Below, piece by piece: positions 1 to 6,064 of a stretch of 8,321 bases of DNA. Under the pieces are notes generated by a model that was not told where the DNA came from, did no database searches, and worked only from the letters and a program-made list of their open reading frames with translations. Numbering within the stretch: the first letter of the stretch is position 1; each line of letters opens with the position of its first letter. The stretch is from Synergistaceae bacterium (GTDB lineage: Bacteria; Synergistota; Synergistia; Synergistales; Aminobacteriaceae). The translations under genes and the position numbers were made by a program. Location of the stretch: contig JAFPWQ010000085.1 of the NCBI GenBank assembly GCA_017394925.1, forward strand, positions 1 through 8,321. The letters run 5' to 3'.

Positions 1-428
1 TAAAAGTCCCGGACCTCATGCTGTAATTTTGGTACTTCACGCTGTTGTGTCTGCAAAGGTCTTTGAGGTCTTGTGCTCTCACGATTGCTTTCACGAAAAT
101 CATTGCGCGGTGATGATGATATCCTTTGAGGACGTGCCTGCTGCTGCGGAGGTTCCTGTGTCTGCTTCAGTGATAAATCTATTCTGCCTCTTTCATCTAT
201 CCTGATGATTTTTGCATGTATCACTTCGTTTATCTTCAGGACATCGCTAATATTCTTCACGAATGAATACGACAGTTCTGATATGTGTATCATGCCTTTT
301 CTGCCGTTCTTCGTGATTTTCACAAATGCTCCGTATGGCATTATCTGCTCTACTATGCATTCTGTGATTTCCCCTTCGTGTACTTCGTTATTCTGTGCGG
401 TAAGGTCTGTTGTTTTAGCCTCGCCCAT
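1..428 (-). CDS. S1 RNA-binding domain protein with Gln/Arg-rich tail (3' end at window edge)
   Basis: The reading frame starts at the ATG at 428-426, with an AGGGAG ribosome site about 10 bases upstream (around 439-444). It stays open for 142 codons to the window edge. Residues about 16-88 form one S1 OB-fold domain: EGEITECIV opens it, PYGAFVKI (31-38) and GMIHISEL (45-52) are the hallmark strands, and RIDLSLK (82-88) closes it. S1 domains bind single-stranded RNA, so a role in RNA or ribosome binding is inferred. After it comes a low-complexity tail (92-140) rich in Gln, Arg, Pro and Ser (PQQQARPQR, STRPQRPLQTQQR). The next codon begins TA, so it is either a stop just outside the window or Tyr. 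Single-S1 proteins of similar size include YabR/general stress protein 13, but orthology is not shown. It follows the 468-1043 gene by 39 bp and is probably its operon partner. Confidence 0.85.
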   Translation of the reverse strand, partial: MGEAKTTDLTAQNNEVHEGEITECIVEQIMPYGAFVKITKNGRKGMIHISELSYSFVKNISDVLKINEVIHAKIIRIDERGRIDLSLKQTQEPPQQQARPQRISSSPRNDFRESNRESTRPQRPLQTQQREVPKLQHEVRDF

Positions 429-467
429 GAAAATTTTACTCCCTTGTTCATGAAAAATTTTTTTTGG

Positions 468-1043
468 TTACTCCCAACGCCATTCTGGTTTTGCCCCGAA
501 GCCAAGTTTACGAATCAAATATACTCCTTTTGCTTTGTAATGCCGGCTCTGTGGGTTATACCAGACTAAAAGAGTTCCGCGCTGTTTGTTCCAGACTAAT
601 TTTATCACGGCTCCTTCTACTACTGGACTGTACCACGCTAACAGCATTTCTCCAGGCAATAACTTAGGCTTCTTTGACTGATATTTCAGCATGTCTGAGA
701 TTTCCAACGGCATATCTCGTATATATCTCATCGCGTCATGCACTTTCACTTTCGGCTTTAACTCATGAGAATATGCTTTTATTTCCTGCTTCACATATCT
801 CTTCACAAGATAACTCTTCGCATTCACTCTTCGTTCTGTTAATACATGTGAGACTGCTTTGCATTTCATCCGCAGATATAACTGCACTGAATGCACTTTC
901 ACTTTCACTTCCGGGATTATGCTGTGAGTTATAACTTCATGATTCAGTCTATGCACTTTCGGAGGCTCTAATGCAAAATCATCTATCTTATATACGTCTA
1001 TATGCTTAAACACATGACGAGAGAAATAATCACGTATTCCCAT
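468..1043 (-). CDS. Uncharacterised basic His/Trp-rich protein with VKVH repeats
   Basis: This 191-aa protein is not one I recognise. The start ATG (1043-1041) directly follows the TAA of the upstream gene (1046-1044), which argues for translational coupling. The protein is strongly basic: by my count 37 Lys/Arg against 18 Asp/Glu, plus 10 His. A KVH element recurs at residues 29-31, 49-51 and 100-102. The last two sit in longer copies, KVKVHSVQLYLR (47-58) and KVKVHDAMRYIR (98-109). The C-terminal part (about 128-191) looks beta-rich and aromatic, with a second repeat pair LLAWYSP (134-140) and LLVWYNP (158-164), ending in WRWE. I see no signal peptide, membrane segment or Cys-metal motif. 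Charge and the neighbouring S1 gene suggest nucleic-acid or ribosome association, which is inference only. Tight packing between two coding genes and an intact frame make it a real gene. Confidence 0.8.
   Translation of the reverse strand: MGIRDYFSRHVFKHIDVYKIDDFALEPPKVHRLNHEVITHSIIPEVKVKVHSVQLYLRMKCKAVSHVLTERRVNAKSYLVKRYVKQEIKAYSHELKPKVKVHDAMRYIRDMPLEISDMLKYQSKKPKLLPGEMLLAWYSPVVEGAVIKLVWNKQRGTLLVWYNPQSRHYKAKGVYLIRKLGFGAKPEWRWE
738..960. repeat. Three in-frame copies of ATGCACTTTC inside the basic protein gene
   Basis: The plus-strand string atgcactttc occurs at 738-747, 891-900 and 951-960. The first two copies continue with extra actttc units. Spacings are 153 and 60 bases, both multiples of three, and each copy encodes the KVH element read on the minus strand. 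They are therefore best read as internal protein repeats rather than a mobile or regulatory repeat. Confidence 0.6.
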
Positions 1044-1595
1044 TTATGCACGTCCCGTTGCAATATATGTTAATGCCCTGCTCAATCTCGTAAACGGCTC
1101 AAGGATATTCATAGTCTCTCCTGCTTCTGTGAGAATTAATGCTGACTGTTCAACTTCATCCGAACGCGTTCCTTCTGGAAATTCTGCCCTCAATGGTGCT
1201 CCGTTACGATAGGCCTGTATGAGATATACATTCGGTTCTGCTGATGCCTCAATATGTCCGGCAGCATCTAACGGGACATGCGGACTTTCTTCAAGCATTA
1301 ACGTTTTTATTCTGCTCACTTTGCGCAACGGTTCAAGTATCTCTTCGTCATTGCACAGCCATATCTGCGGGTCATTGCTCACTGCATCAAGCAAATTCTC
1401 AAGAATTAAACTCTGCTTTGCGTAACTCGTGAATGCTTCTCCGTATAATATTCTGTCTAATGCTTCGGGTCTCAACGGGTCTGTACGCACAAATTCTTTT
1501 GGAATTCCGCGTGTGTCAGTGATTAATGCAACGCCTCTTATTGAGCCTTCATTGCCTTCTATCATCATGTAGCCTAGAAAATTATTTGAAGCCAT
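1044..1595 (-). CDS. Conserved-looking hypothetical protein, 183 aa, first gene of the S1 operon
   Basis: This acidic soluble protein has no transmembrane segment or signal peptide. The ATG at 1595-1593 is preceded by AAGGAG (1614-1609), a rather long 13-base spacing. No other in-frame start lies between them, because an in-frame TGA sits at 1607-1605. The N-terminal part has the order GYMMIEGNEGSIRGVALITDTRG (residues about 8-30, beta-strand like), then EFVRTDPLRP and LDRILYGEAF (about 34-56), then LENLLDAV. The combination TDPLRP...ILYG with a helical stretch after it resembles a recurring bacterial family without known function, but that is recall and unconfirmed. The stop TAA touches the ATG of the next gene, so the two products are probably co-translated. 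No catalytic motif is visible. It diverges from gpmA across 66 bp. Confidence 0.75.
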   Translation of the reverse strand: MASNNFLGYMMIEGNEGSIRGVALITDTRGIPKEFVRTDPLRPEALDRILYGEAFTSYAKQSLILENLLDAVSNDPQIWLCNDEEILEPLRKVSRIKTLMLEESPHVPLDAAGHIEASAEPNVYLIQAYRNGAPLRAEFPEGTRSDEVEQSALILTEAGETMNILEPFTRLSRALTYIATGRA

Positions 1596-1623
1596 GTATA
1601 AATTTCATCTCCTTATGTGTGAT

Positions 1624-1631
1624 ATTATAAT
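1624..1631. promoter_or_regulatory. Symmetric -10 element in the gap between divergent operons
   Basis: ATTATAAT is a perfect palindrome. Read on plus it contains TATAAT at 1626-1631, and on minus TATAAT at 1629-1624. It lies 31 bases upstream of the gpmA start and 29 upstream of the 1044-1595 gene start, so one site could serve both directions. I cannot find a good -35 at 16-18 bases on either side, which lowers confidence. The gpmA ribosome site AGGAGG (1647-1652) lies just downstream. Confidence 0.4.
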
Positions 1632-1661
1632 CTGAAAATTTTTTACAGGAGGTTTATTTAA

Positions 1662-2408
1662 ATGTACGAGCTTGTATTAATCCGTCATGGCGAATCAGCA
1701 TGGAACAAAGAAAATCGTTTTACAGGCTGGACTGATGTCCCGTTGTCCGAAAAAGGCATCGAAGAAGCTAAATCTGCAGGTCGTCTCTTAAAGTCAGAAG
1801 GCTATGCTTTCGATTATGCGTTCACAAGTGTTCTCAAACGCGCAATCAAAACTTTATGGCTTGTCCTTGAGGAAATGGACAGAATGTGGATTCCCGTTCA
1901 GCATTCATGGAAGTTAAACGAAAGGCATTACGGAGCTCTGCAGGGTCTCAATAAAGCTGACACTGCCGCTAAATTCGGTGATGCTCAGGTCAAAATCTGG
2001 AGAAGAAGTTATGATATTCAGCCGCCGGTCCTCGAAAAATCTGACGAACGTTATCCGGGTCATGACCCAAGATATTCAGGTCTCAGTGATTCAGAACTCC
2101 CTTTGACTGAATGCCTCGCTGATACTGTCGCAAGAGTCGTGCCTTACTGGAAAGACTGCATCGTGCCCGTCATACAGTCTGGTAAACGCGTAATCATTGC
2201 CGCTCATGGGAATTCATTAAGAGCACTCGTGAAATATCTCGATAACATTTCCGAGAAAGATATTCTTGAACTCAATATCCCTACAGGTGTTCCCCTGCTC
2301 TACGAACTCAATGACGACATGACACCGAAATCTCATCGTTATCTGGGAGACGCTGAGGCAATTGCAAAAGCTCAGGCAGCTGTCGCATCTCAGGGAAAAG
2401 CAAAATAG
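1662..2408 (+). CDS. gpmA: 2,3-bisphosphoglycerate-dependent phosphoglycerate mutase
   Basis: The enzyme interconverts 3-phosphoglycerate and 2-phosphoglycerate in cytosolic glycolysis and gluconeogenesis, through a phosphohistidine intermediate. The protein has 248 aa, the normal length for this family. The signature LIRHGES gives the nucleophile His9 with Arg8. FTGWTDVPLSEKG (20-32) is the family's conserved substrate loop. Arg60 in LKRA, Glu87 in NERHYGALQGLNK (86-98) and His182 in AAHGNSLR (180-187) complete the active site, and NIPTG (205-209) is the usual C-terminal motif. All expected residues are present, so it should be active. The ATG follows AGGAGG (1647-1652) by 9 bases. It is the first gene of a two-gene unit: its TAG stop is embedded in the ribosome site of the aminotransferase gene. 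The Lys/Ala/Gln-rich tail (231-248) is typical of the flexible end. Confidence 0.96.
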   Translation: MYELVLIRHGESAWNKENRFTGWTDVPLSEKGIEEAKSAGRLLKSEGYAFDYAFTSVLKRAIKTLWLVLEEMDRMWIPVQHSWKLNERHYGALQGLNKADTAAKFGDAQVKIWRRSYDIQPPVLEKSDERYPGHDPRYSGLSDSELPLTECLADTVARVVPYWKDCIVPVIQSGKRVIIAAHGNSLRALVKYLDNISEKDILELNIPTGVPLLYELNDDMTPKSHRYLGDAEAIAKAQAAVASQGKAK

Positions 2409-2420
2409 GAGGCGTATATT

Positions 2421-3629
2421 ATGCATTTATCAGACAGAATAAAGGCTCTGAAAATCTCACCTATCCGAAGATTAATCCCATATGCAGATGAAGCTAAAGC
2501 AAAAGGCAAAAAAGTTTTTCATCTGAATATCGGACAGCCGGACATCAAAACTCCAGAAGAATATTTCAATGCAATCAGGAATTTCCATCCGTCAACCGTT
2601 GCATATCAGCCTTCTCAGGGTATCCCAGAATTACGCGAGGCCATAAGCAATTACTATAAGGCCATGAACGTTAATTATGAACCCAATGAAGTTTATGTTA
2701 CCTGCGGAGGAAGTGAAGCGTTACAGTTCGTTGTGATGATTATCTGCGATCCGGGCGATGAAATTCTTGTGCCTGAACCTTTCTATGCGAACTATAACAC
2801 CTTTGCAAAGCTCGCACTCGCAAAGTTGAGACCGATTCCGACAAAGGCTGAAACGGGTTTTCATCTTCCGTCTGAAACTGAAATCGAAAAATTAATCACG
2901 CCTAAGACGCGCGCATTCTGGGTATCTCATCCGTGTAACCCTACAGGAGTTTCATACGCGCATGACGAAATTAACATGCTGGTATATCTCGCAAAAAAAC
3001 ATGACCTCTATATCATTGCTGATGAAGTATACCGCGAATTCATTTATGAGGCTGGTTCTTTCATGAGCTTCGGTGAGGCTGATGATGCACTTGACCGCGT
3101 TATCATGATTGATTCAGTCTCAAAGAGATTCAGTGCATGCGGCGCAAGAATTGGATGCATCGCGATTAAGAACAAAGATTTTCTTGCTGAAGTCATGAAG
3201 TTATGTCAGGGCAGATTAAGCGTCTCGGCTGTCGAACAGGTCGGCGCAGCTGCTCTCTACAAGACACCTAAGAGCTATTTGCAGGATGTCAACAAAGAGT
3301 ACAAAATGAGGCGTGATGTTCTTTATCATGGCCTGAAAGAGATTGACGGCGTTGTCTGCCATGAGCCTAAAGGTGCGTTTTATACAATGGTGAAATTGCC
3401 CGTCGATGACTCAGAAAAATTCATCATCTGGATGCTTCAGAATTTCGACATCAACGGTGAAACTACTATGGCCGCTCCGGGTTCAGGATTTTATGCTGAG
3501 CCGGGAAAAGGCTTAGACGAAGTACGAATGGCTTATGTCTTAAAGACTGAGGACCTGAAAAAAGCTCTTAACATTCTTAAACATGCTCTAGCCGCTTATC
3601 CGGGAAGACTCGAAGCTATAAAGGCTTAA
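2421..3629 (+). CDS. Class I/II pyridoxal-phosphate aminotransferase, aspartate-aminotransferase-like
   Basis: This is a 402-aa fold-type I aminotransferase. Landmarks in order are the substrate loop NIGQPDIKTP (36-45), the cofactor phosphate loop GGSEA (96-100), the HPCNPTG motif with Asn173, Asp201 in IADEVYREF (pyridine nitrogen partner), the Schiff-base Lys235 in SVSKRFSACGARIG (232-245), and Arg369 in DEVRMAY (substrate carboxylate). The SVSKR-SACGARIG form is typical of aspartate aminotransferase-like proteins in several anaerobic phyla. Exact substrate (aspartate, aromatic or another amino donor) cannot be told from sequence. The reaction is transfer of an amino group to a 2-oxo acid, usually 2-oxoglutarate, in the cytosol. 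Its AGGAGG ribosome site (2407-2412) overlaps the gpmA stop codon, with a 12-bp intergenic gap, so the two are co-transcribed. A terminator follows directly. Confidence 0.93.
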   Translation: MHLSDRIKALKISPIRRLIPYADEAKAKGKKVFHLNIGQPDIKTPEEYFNAIRNFHPSTVAYQPSQGIPELREAISNYYKAMNVNYEPNEVYVTCGGSEALQFVVMIICDPGDEILVPEPFYANYNTFAKLALAKLRPIPTKAETGFHLPSETEIEKLITPKTRAFWVSHPCNPTGVSYAHDEINMLVYLAKKHDLYIIADEVYREFIYEAGSFMSFGEADDALDRVIMIDSVSKRFSACGARIGCIAIKNKDFLAEVMKLCQGRLSVSAVEQVGAAALYKTPKSYLQDVNKEYKMRRDVLYHGLKEIDGVVCHEPKGAFYTMVKLPVDDSEKFIIWMLQNFDINGETTMAAPGSGFYAEPGKGLDEVRMAYVLKTEDLKKALNILKHALAAYPGRLEAIKA

Positions 3630-3637
3630 TGGCATAA

Positions 3638-3676
3638 AAATATCCCCCCGTGAATTTTGCGAGGGGATTTATTTTT
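3638..3676. terminator. Bidirectional intrinsic terminator between convergent operons
   Basis: ATCCCC (3642-3647) pairs with GGGGAT (3663-3668). The stem can extend inward by two more pairs past a C-A mismatch, leaving a short AT-rich loop. On plus it is followed by TTTATTTTT (3668-3676). On minus the strand reads ATATTTTTATG past the stem. It thus fits both the aminotransferase operon and the minus-strand zinc-ribbon gene that ends at 3682. Confidence 0.85.
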
Positions 3677-3681
3677 GAGTT

Positions 3682-3939
3682 CTATTGATTGGCTGTATCA
3701 AGTCCCTTATTCAATGCACAGATTGCACATTTTTCTTTGGGACTGTGCATGTTTCCGCATACAGGACACTTCACTAAATCACTCTTAGCCTCGCAAAGTT
3801 CTACATGCCCGCAGGTATCGCACGCGTATATATCAACATGAAACCTGTCTGCCTTGAATAACGCACTTCCCATCGGATAGCTCTTCTCTTTGAGCGTCAT
3901 CGCCTTTTTGCATACAGGACAAATCTTTTCATCTGCCAT
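3682..3939 (-). CDS. Small zinc-ribbon-like protein with four CxxC motifs
   Basis: This 85-aa soluble protein has four knuckles: Cys7/10 (CPVC), Cys40/43 (CDTC), Cys58/61 (CPVC) and Cys71/74 (CAIC), plus Cys49. That is enough for two four-Cys zinc sites, and zinc rather than iron is my inference. I chose the ATG at 3939-3937, because GAAGGA lies about 9 bases before it. The frame can open earlier at a GTG (3972), but that would add 11 residues across the ribosome site. A TATAAT on minus (3981-3976) overlaps the end of the upstream gene and could give it its own transcript, though no -35 is clear. Such proteins may be chaperone-like, nucleic-acid binding or metal carriers. The function is unknown. 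It lies 42 bp downstream of the DUF4491 gene and may be the last gene of that operon. Confidence 0.8.
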   Translation of the reverse strand: MADEKICPVCKKAMTLKEKSYPMGSALFKADRFHVDIYACDTCGHVELCEAKSDLVKCPVCGNMHSPKEKCAICALNKGLDTANQ

Positions 3940-3981
3940 AATATAATTTCCTTCTTTCCCGTTATTTTTCACGCAATTATA

Positions 3982-4275
3982 TCACGCTTTTTTTACTCGC
4001 TTAGGGTTCTTCGGAAACCAGCCACGTTTTACTCTCTTCTCCTGCTCTTTGAGTTCCCGTATACACCATAATAATATAAATCCCAGTATACCCGTTGCAT
4101 TTGAGATAATATTATTCTCTGAGATTAAAGATACTGCACAGCATAATATCCCAAGCAATAAGAATAAAGGCCATATTCGCGCTGAAAAATAATATTCGCA
4201 TTTCACGACAACAGGATGAAATATCCCAGTGAATATGAACATGAACACGCCCGCTATTATTCCTGAATAATTCAT
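3982..4275 (-). CDS. DUF4491 family small membrane protein
   Basis: This 97-aa protein matches the small uncharacterised DUF4491 membrane family as I recall it. It opens MNYSGIIAG, carries FHPVVVKCEYYF (19-30) and RIWPLFLLLGI (33-43), and closes with the basic EQEKRVKRGWFPKNPKR (77-93). Three hydrophobic segments are visible: about 5-24, 34-52 and 56-73. The ATG at 4275-4273 follows GGAGG by 6 bases. A frame opening 15 codons earlier has no such signal. The ATG overlaps the TGA of the cytochrome-like gene in an ATGA junction, so the two are translationally coupled. The C-terminal tail is presumably cytoplasmic because it is positively charged. No function is established for the family to my knowledge. 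The tight coupling suggests a job with the adjacent membrane protein. Confidence 0.85.
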   Translation of the reverse strand: MNYSGIIAGVFMFIFTGIFHPVVVKCEYYFSARIWPLFLLLGILCCAVSLISENNIISNATGILGFILLWCIRELKEQEKRVKRGWFPKNPKRVKKA

Positions 4276-4892
4276 GATATCCTCCGTATTAACTTGCTCA
4301 CATAATAGCTCACCGAACACCAGAATATTAACATCGAAATATTATCCAGAAATACAAGTAATATATTCTTGTCATAATCAATAAACACAAACTGATTTAT
4401 CAGGAACATATACGTTATTATCTCTGACTGCATGAACGCATATAAACCATATAACGCAAGTATCCATGCAATTACACACGGCCATGAGGATTTGATTCTG
4501 ACTGCTACCATGTTCCAGTGAAGCCCGACATGAAGACCCATTAACACAAATGACCAGTATGACGATGAAATATGAGTTGTTCTTCCCCATGCCGTTAATG
4601 ATTCAAAATTCATGAACGTTAATGTCTCCGCGATAATCATTCCGCTTAGACCCGAAAGCATAAACGCAAGGAGAAGCAAAATATCAATCACCAGAGATAA
4701 TATTCTCACAGGCGGATATTTGCCCTTGAAGACTGAGATGAACCATTTGCGATTGAGATATATATGAATTATTACGAGAATTATCATGACCATGCCGATA
4801 TACTCGTGATATTCCTGCTCTGTTACCTGCAGGGACATCAAGAGGATTAACAGCACGGTCATAGAGACATCAATTATGCGCCGTAACAGCAT
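4272..4892 (-). CDS. DUF4405-type cytochrome-like integral membrane protein
   Basis: This 206-aa protein has about six hydrophobic segments (roughly 6-24, 31-47, 64-88, 112-131, 138-165 and 177-200). Its N-terminal half carries the pattern I recall for DUF4405, a family linked in the literature to flavinylation-associated cytochromes: EQEYHEYIG with His29, IIHIYLNRKWF with His43, THISSSYW with His107, and LMGLHVGLHW with His121 and His125. These paired membrane histidines fit b-type haem ligands, so electron transfer in the inner membrane is the likely role. The stop of uxuA is 8 bp before the start. A GGAG close to the ATG (3-4 bases) is the only ribosome site seen, so a later start is possible. 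It overlaps the DUF4491 gene by ATGA. No flavin-binding or FMN-attachment partner is encoded nearby in the window. Confidence 0.82.
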   Translation of the reverse strand: MLLRRIIDVSMTVLLILLMSLQVTEQEYHEYIGMVMIILVIIHIYLNRKWFISVFKGKYPPVRILSLVIDILLLLAFMLSGLSGMIIAETLTFMNFESLTAWGRTTHISSSYWSFVLMGLHVGLHWNMVAVRIKSSWPCVIAWILALYGLYAFMQSEIITYMFLINQFVFIDYDKNILLVFLDNISMLIFWCSVSYYVSKLIRRIS

Positions 4893-4900
4893 TTACTCCG

Positions 4901-5983
4901 TTACTTTTTTGCTTTTGCGTTCTTGTCGATTGCTTCCCACAGTCCAAGAAGATATTCGGCTCCTAATGCACGGTCATAAAGTCCGTAGCCGGGTCTGCCT
5001 TTCTCATCCCATATCATTCGGCCGTGATCTGGTCTCACGTATGTATCAGGACAGGTCTCATATATTGCCTTCATGATCTCGTACATGTCTAAATCTCCAG
5101 TGCAGGATAAATGCGCCGCCTCTCTGAATTTGTGATGTCCGAGATACTTCACGTTCCGTACATGCATCGCTCCGATTCTGTTCATGCTTCCGAAATGACG
5201 AATTATCGCTGGAATATCATTATCGGGGCTTGAACCTAATGAACCTGTGCATAAACATACAGTGTTCGCTGGTGAATCATGTAACTTCACTATCTTGTCG
5301 TAATCTGACTGTGAATGCGCTATTCTGGGAAGTCCGAATATAGGCCATGCGGGATCATCAGGATGACAGGCCATTCTCACATTCAGCTCTTCACACACGG
5401 GAATTATCGCATCAAGAAAATACTTATAGTTCACGCGTAACATGTCAGGTGTCATCCCTTCATACTGTTTTAACGTGGTCTCAAGCAATGCTAATCTCTC
5501 AGGCTCCCAGCCAGGAAGTGTGAAGCCCTGCGAATCTTCTGCGGTCTTGCGGACAATTTCCAACGGGCCCATATCACCGAGTTCTTTCTCGTCAAAATAT
5601 AACGAGTTGCTTCCGTCTTCAGGGATTACTCTCGCAAGATCCGTGCGTAACCAGTCGAACACAGGCATAAAGTTATAGATGATCACTTTCACTCCATGAC
5701 GCGCTAAGTTCTTGATGCTCTCAATGTAATTCGTGATGTATTCATCCCTCGAGGGCAGTCCCATTTTGATGTCCTCATGAACATTCACACTCTCAATTAC
5801 TTCAAGCTCAAGTCCCGCTTCGTGAACTTCATTTACGAGTGCGGCTATCTCTGCGTCTTCCCATACAACTCCGGCTGGTTTGTCCAGTAATCCCATTAAG
5901 CCCGTCATGCCGGCTATCTGCTTAACGTACTTTAATGGTATCGGATCGAATTTGCTTCCGTACCAGCGAAACGTCATCTTCAT
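4901..5983 (-). CDS. uxuA: Mannonate dehydratase
   Basis: The enzyme removes water from D-mannonate to give 2-dehydro-3-deoxy-D-gluconate, in the glucuronate branch of hexuronate catabolism. The protein is 360 aa, the length of the shorter (Bacillus-type) UxuA enzymes. The N-terminus MTFRWYG-KFDPIPL and the motifs ACHPDDP (205-211), CLCTGS (243-248), HVRNVKY (274-280) and RPDHGRMIW (317-325) are family hallmarks. His207, Cys245, His274 and Asp319 are the likely divalent metal ligands (Mn or Fe). I start at the ATG at 5983-5981 because AGGAGG lies 10 bases before it. The frame opens 20 codons further up, but that would read through the ribosome site. No uxuB, uxaC or kdg gene is in view, so the rest of the pathway must lie elsewhere. 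The gene diverges from flgM and leads the four-gene minus unit. Confidence 0.95.
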   Translation of the reverse strand: MKMTFRWYGSKFDPIPLKYVKQIAGMTGLMGLLDKPAGVVWEDAEIAALVNEVHEAGLELEVIESVNVHEDIKMGLPSRDEYITNYIESIKNLARHGVKVIIYNFMPVFDWLRTDLARVIPEDGSNSLYFDEKELGDMGPLEIVRKTAEDSQGFTLPGWEPERLALLETTLKQYEGMTPDMLRVNYKYFLDAIIPVCEELNVRMACHPDDPAWPIFGLPRIAHSQSDYDKIVKLHDSPANTVCLCTGSLGSSPDNDIPAIIRHFGSMNRIGAMHVRNVKYLGHHKFREAAHLSCTGDLDMYEIMKAIYETCPDTYVRPDHGRMIWDEKGRPGYGLYDRALGAEYLLGLWEAIDKNAKAKK

Positions 5984-6034
5984 GTGTACATTGCCTCCTG
6001 TTTGAATATAAAAATTTTTTTTTGCGGTGAAAGT

Positions 6035-6064
6035 ATTATACATGAGTTAAAGATAATCGCGCAA
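6035..6064 (-). promoter_or_regulatory. Candidate housekeeping promoter for uxuA operon
   Basis: On the minus strand TTGCGC (6064-6059) and a perfect TATAAT (6040-6035) are separated by 18 bases. The start would be near 6028, giving a leader of about 45 bases before the uxuA ATG, which includes an A/T-only run (6009-6023). The -35 matches the consensus in only three positions. Confidence 0.5.

Noticed and set aside
452..467. A/T run (aaaaatttttttt) between the basic gene and the S1 gene, read as a terminator
   Set aside because: The stem would be AT-only without GC pairs. It is a homopolymer tract in the leader of the S1 gene.
205..934. Plus-strand frames across the minus-strand operon
   Set aside because: They are antisense to the well-supported S1 and basic-protein genes, lack ribosome sites and have low-complexity hydrophobic translations.
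738..960. Repeat set as a CRISPR or insertion-sequence signature
   Set aside because: Copies are only about 10-16 bases, unevenly spaced, in frame within a coding gene, and without target-site duplications.
1044..1595. Assigning the acidic 183-aa protein to a named chaperone (Hsp33-like)
   Set aside because: It has none of the Cys motif or fold landmarks of Hsp33, so no name was given.
3976..3981. TATAAT at the end of the DUF4491 gene as a firm promoter for the zinc-ribbon gene
   Set aside because: No -35 at a usual distance. Mentioned only as a possibility; co-transcription with the upstream genes is equally likely.
6009..6023. A/T tract upstream of uxuA read as a terminator or attenuator
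   Set aside because: No GC-rich stem precedes it. It probably only shapes the leader or bends DNA.
5984..6043. Extended start for the mannonate dehydratase
   Set aside because: The extra 20 codons read through the AGGAGG and do not resemble the family N-terminus, which begins with MTFRWYG.
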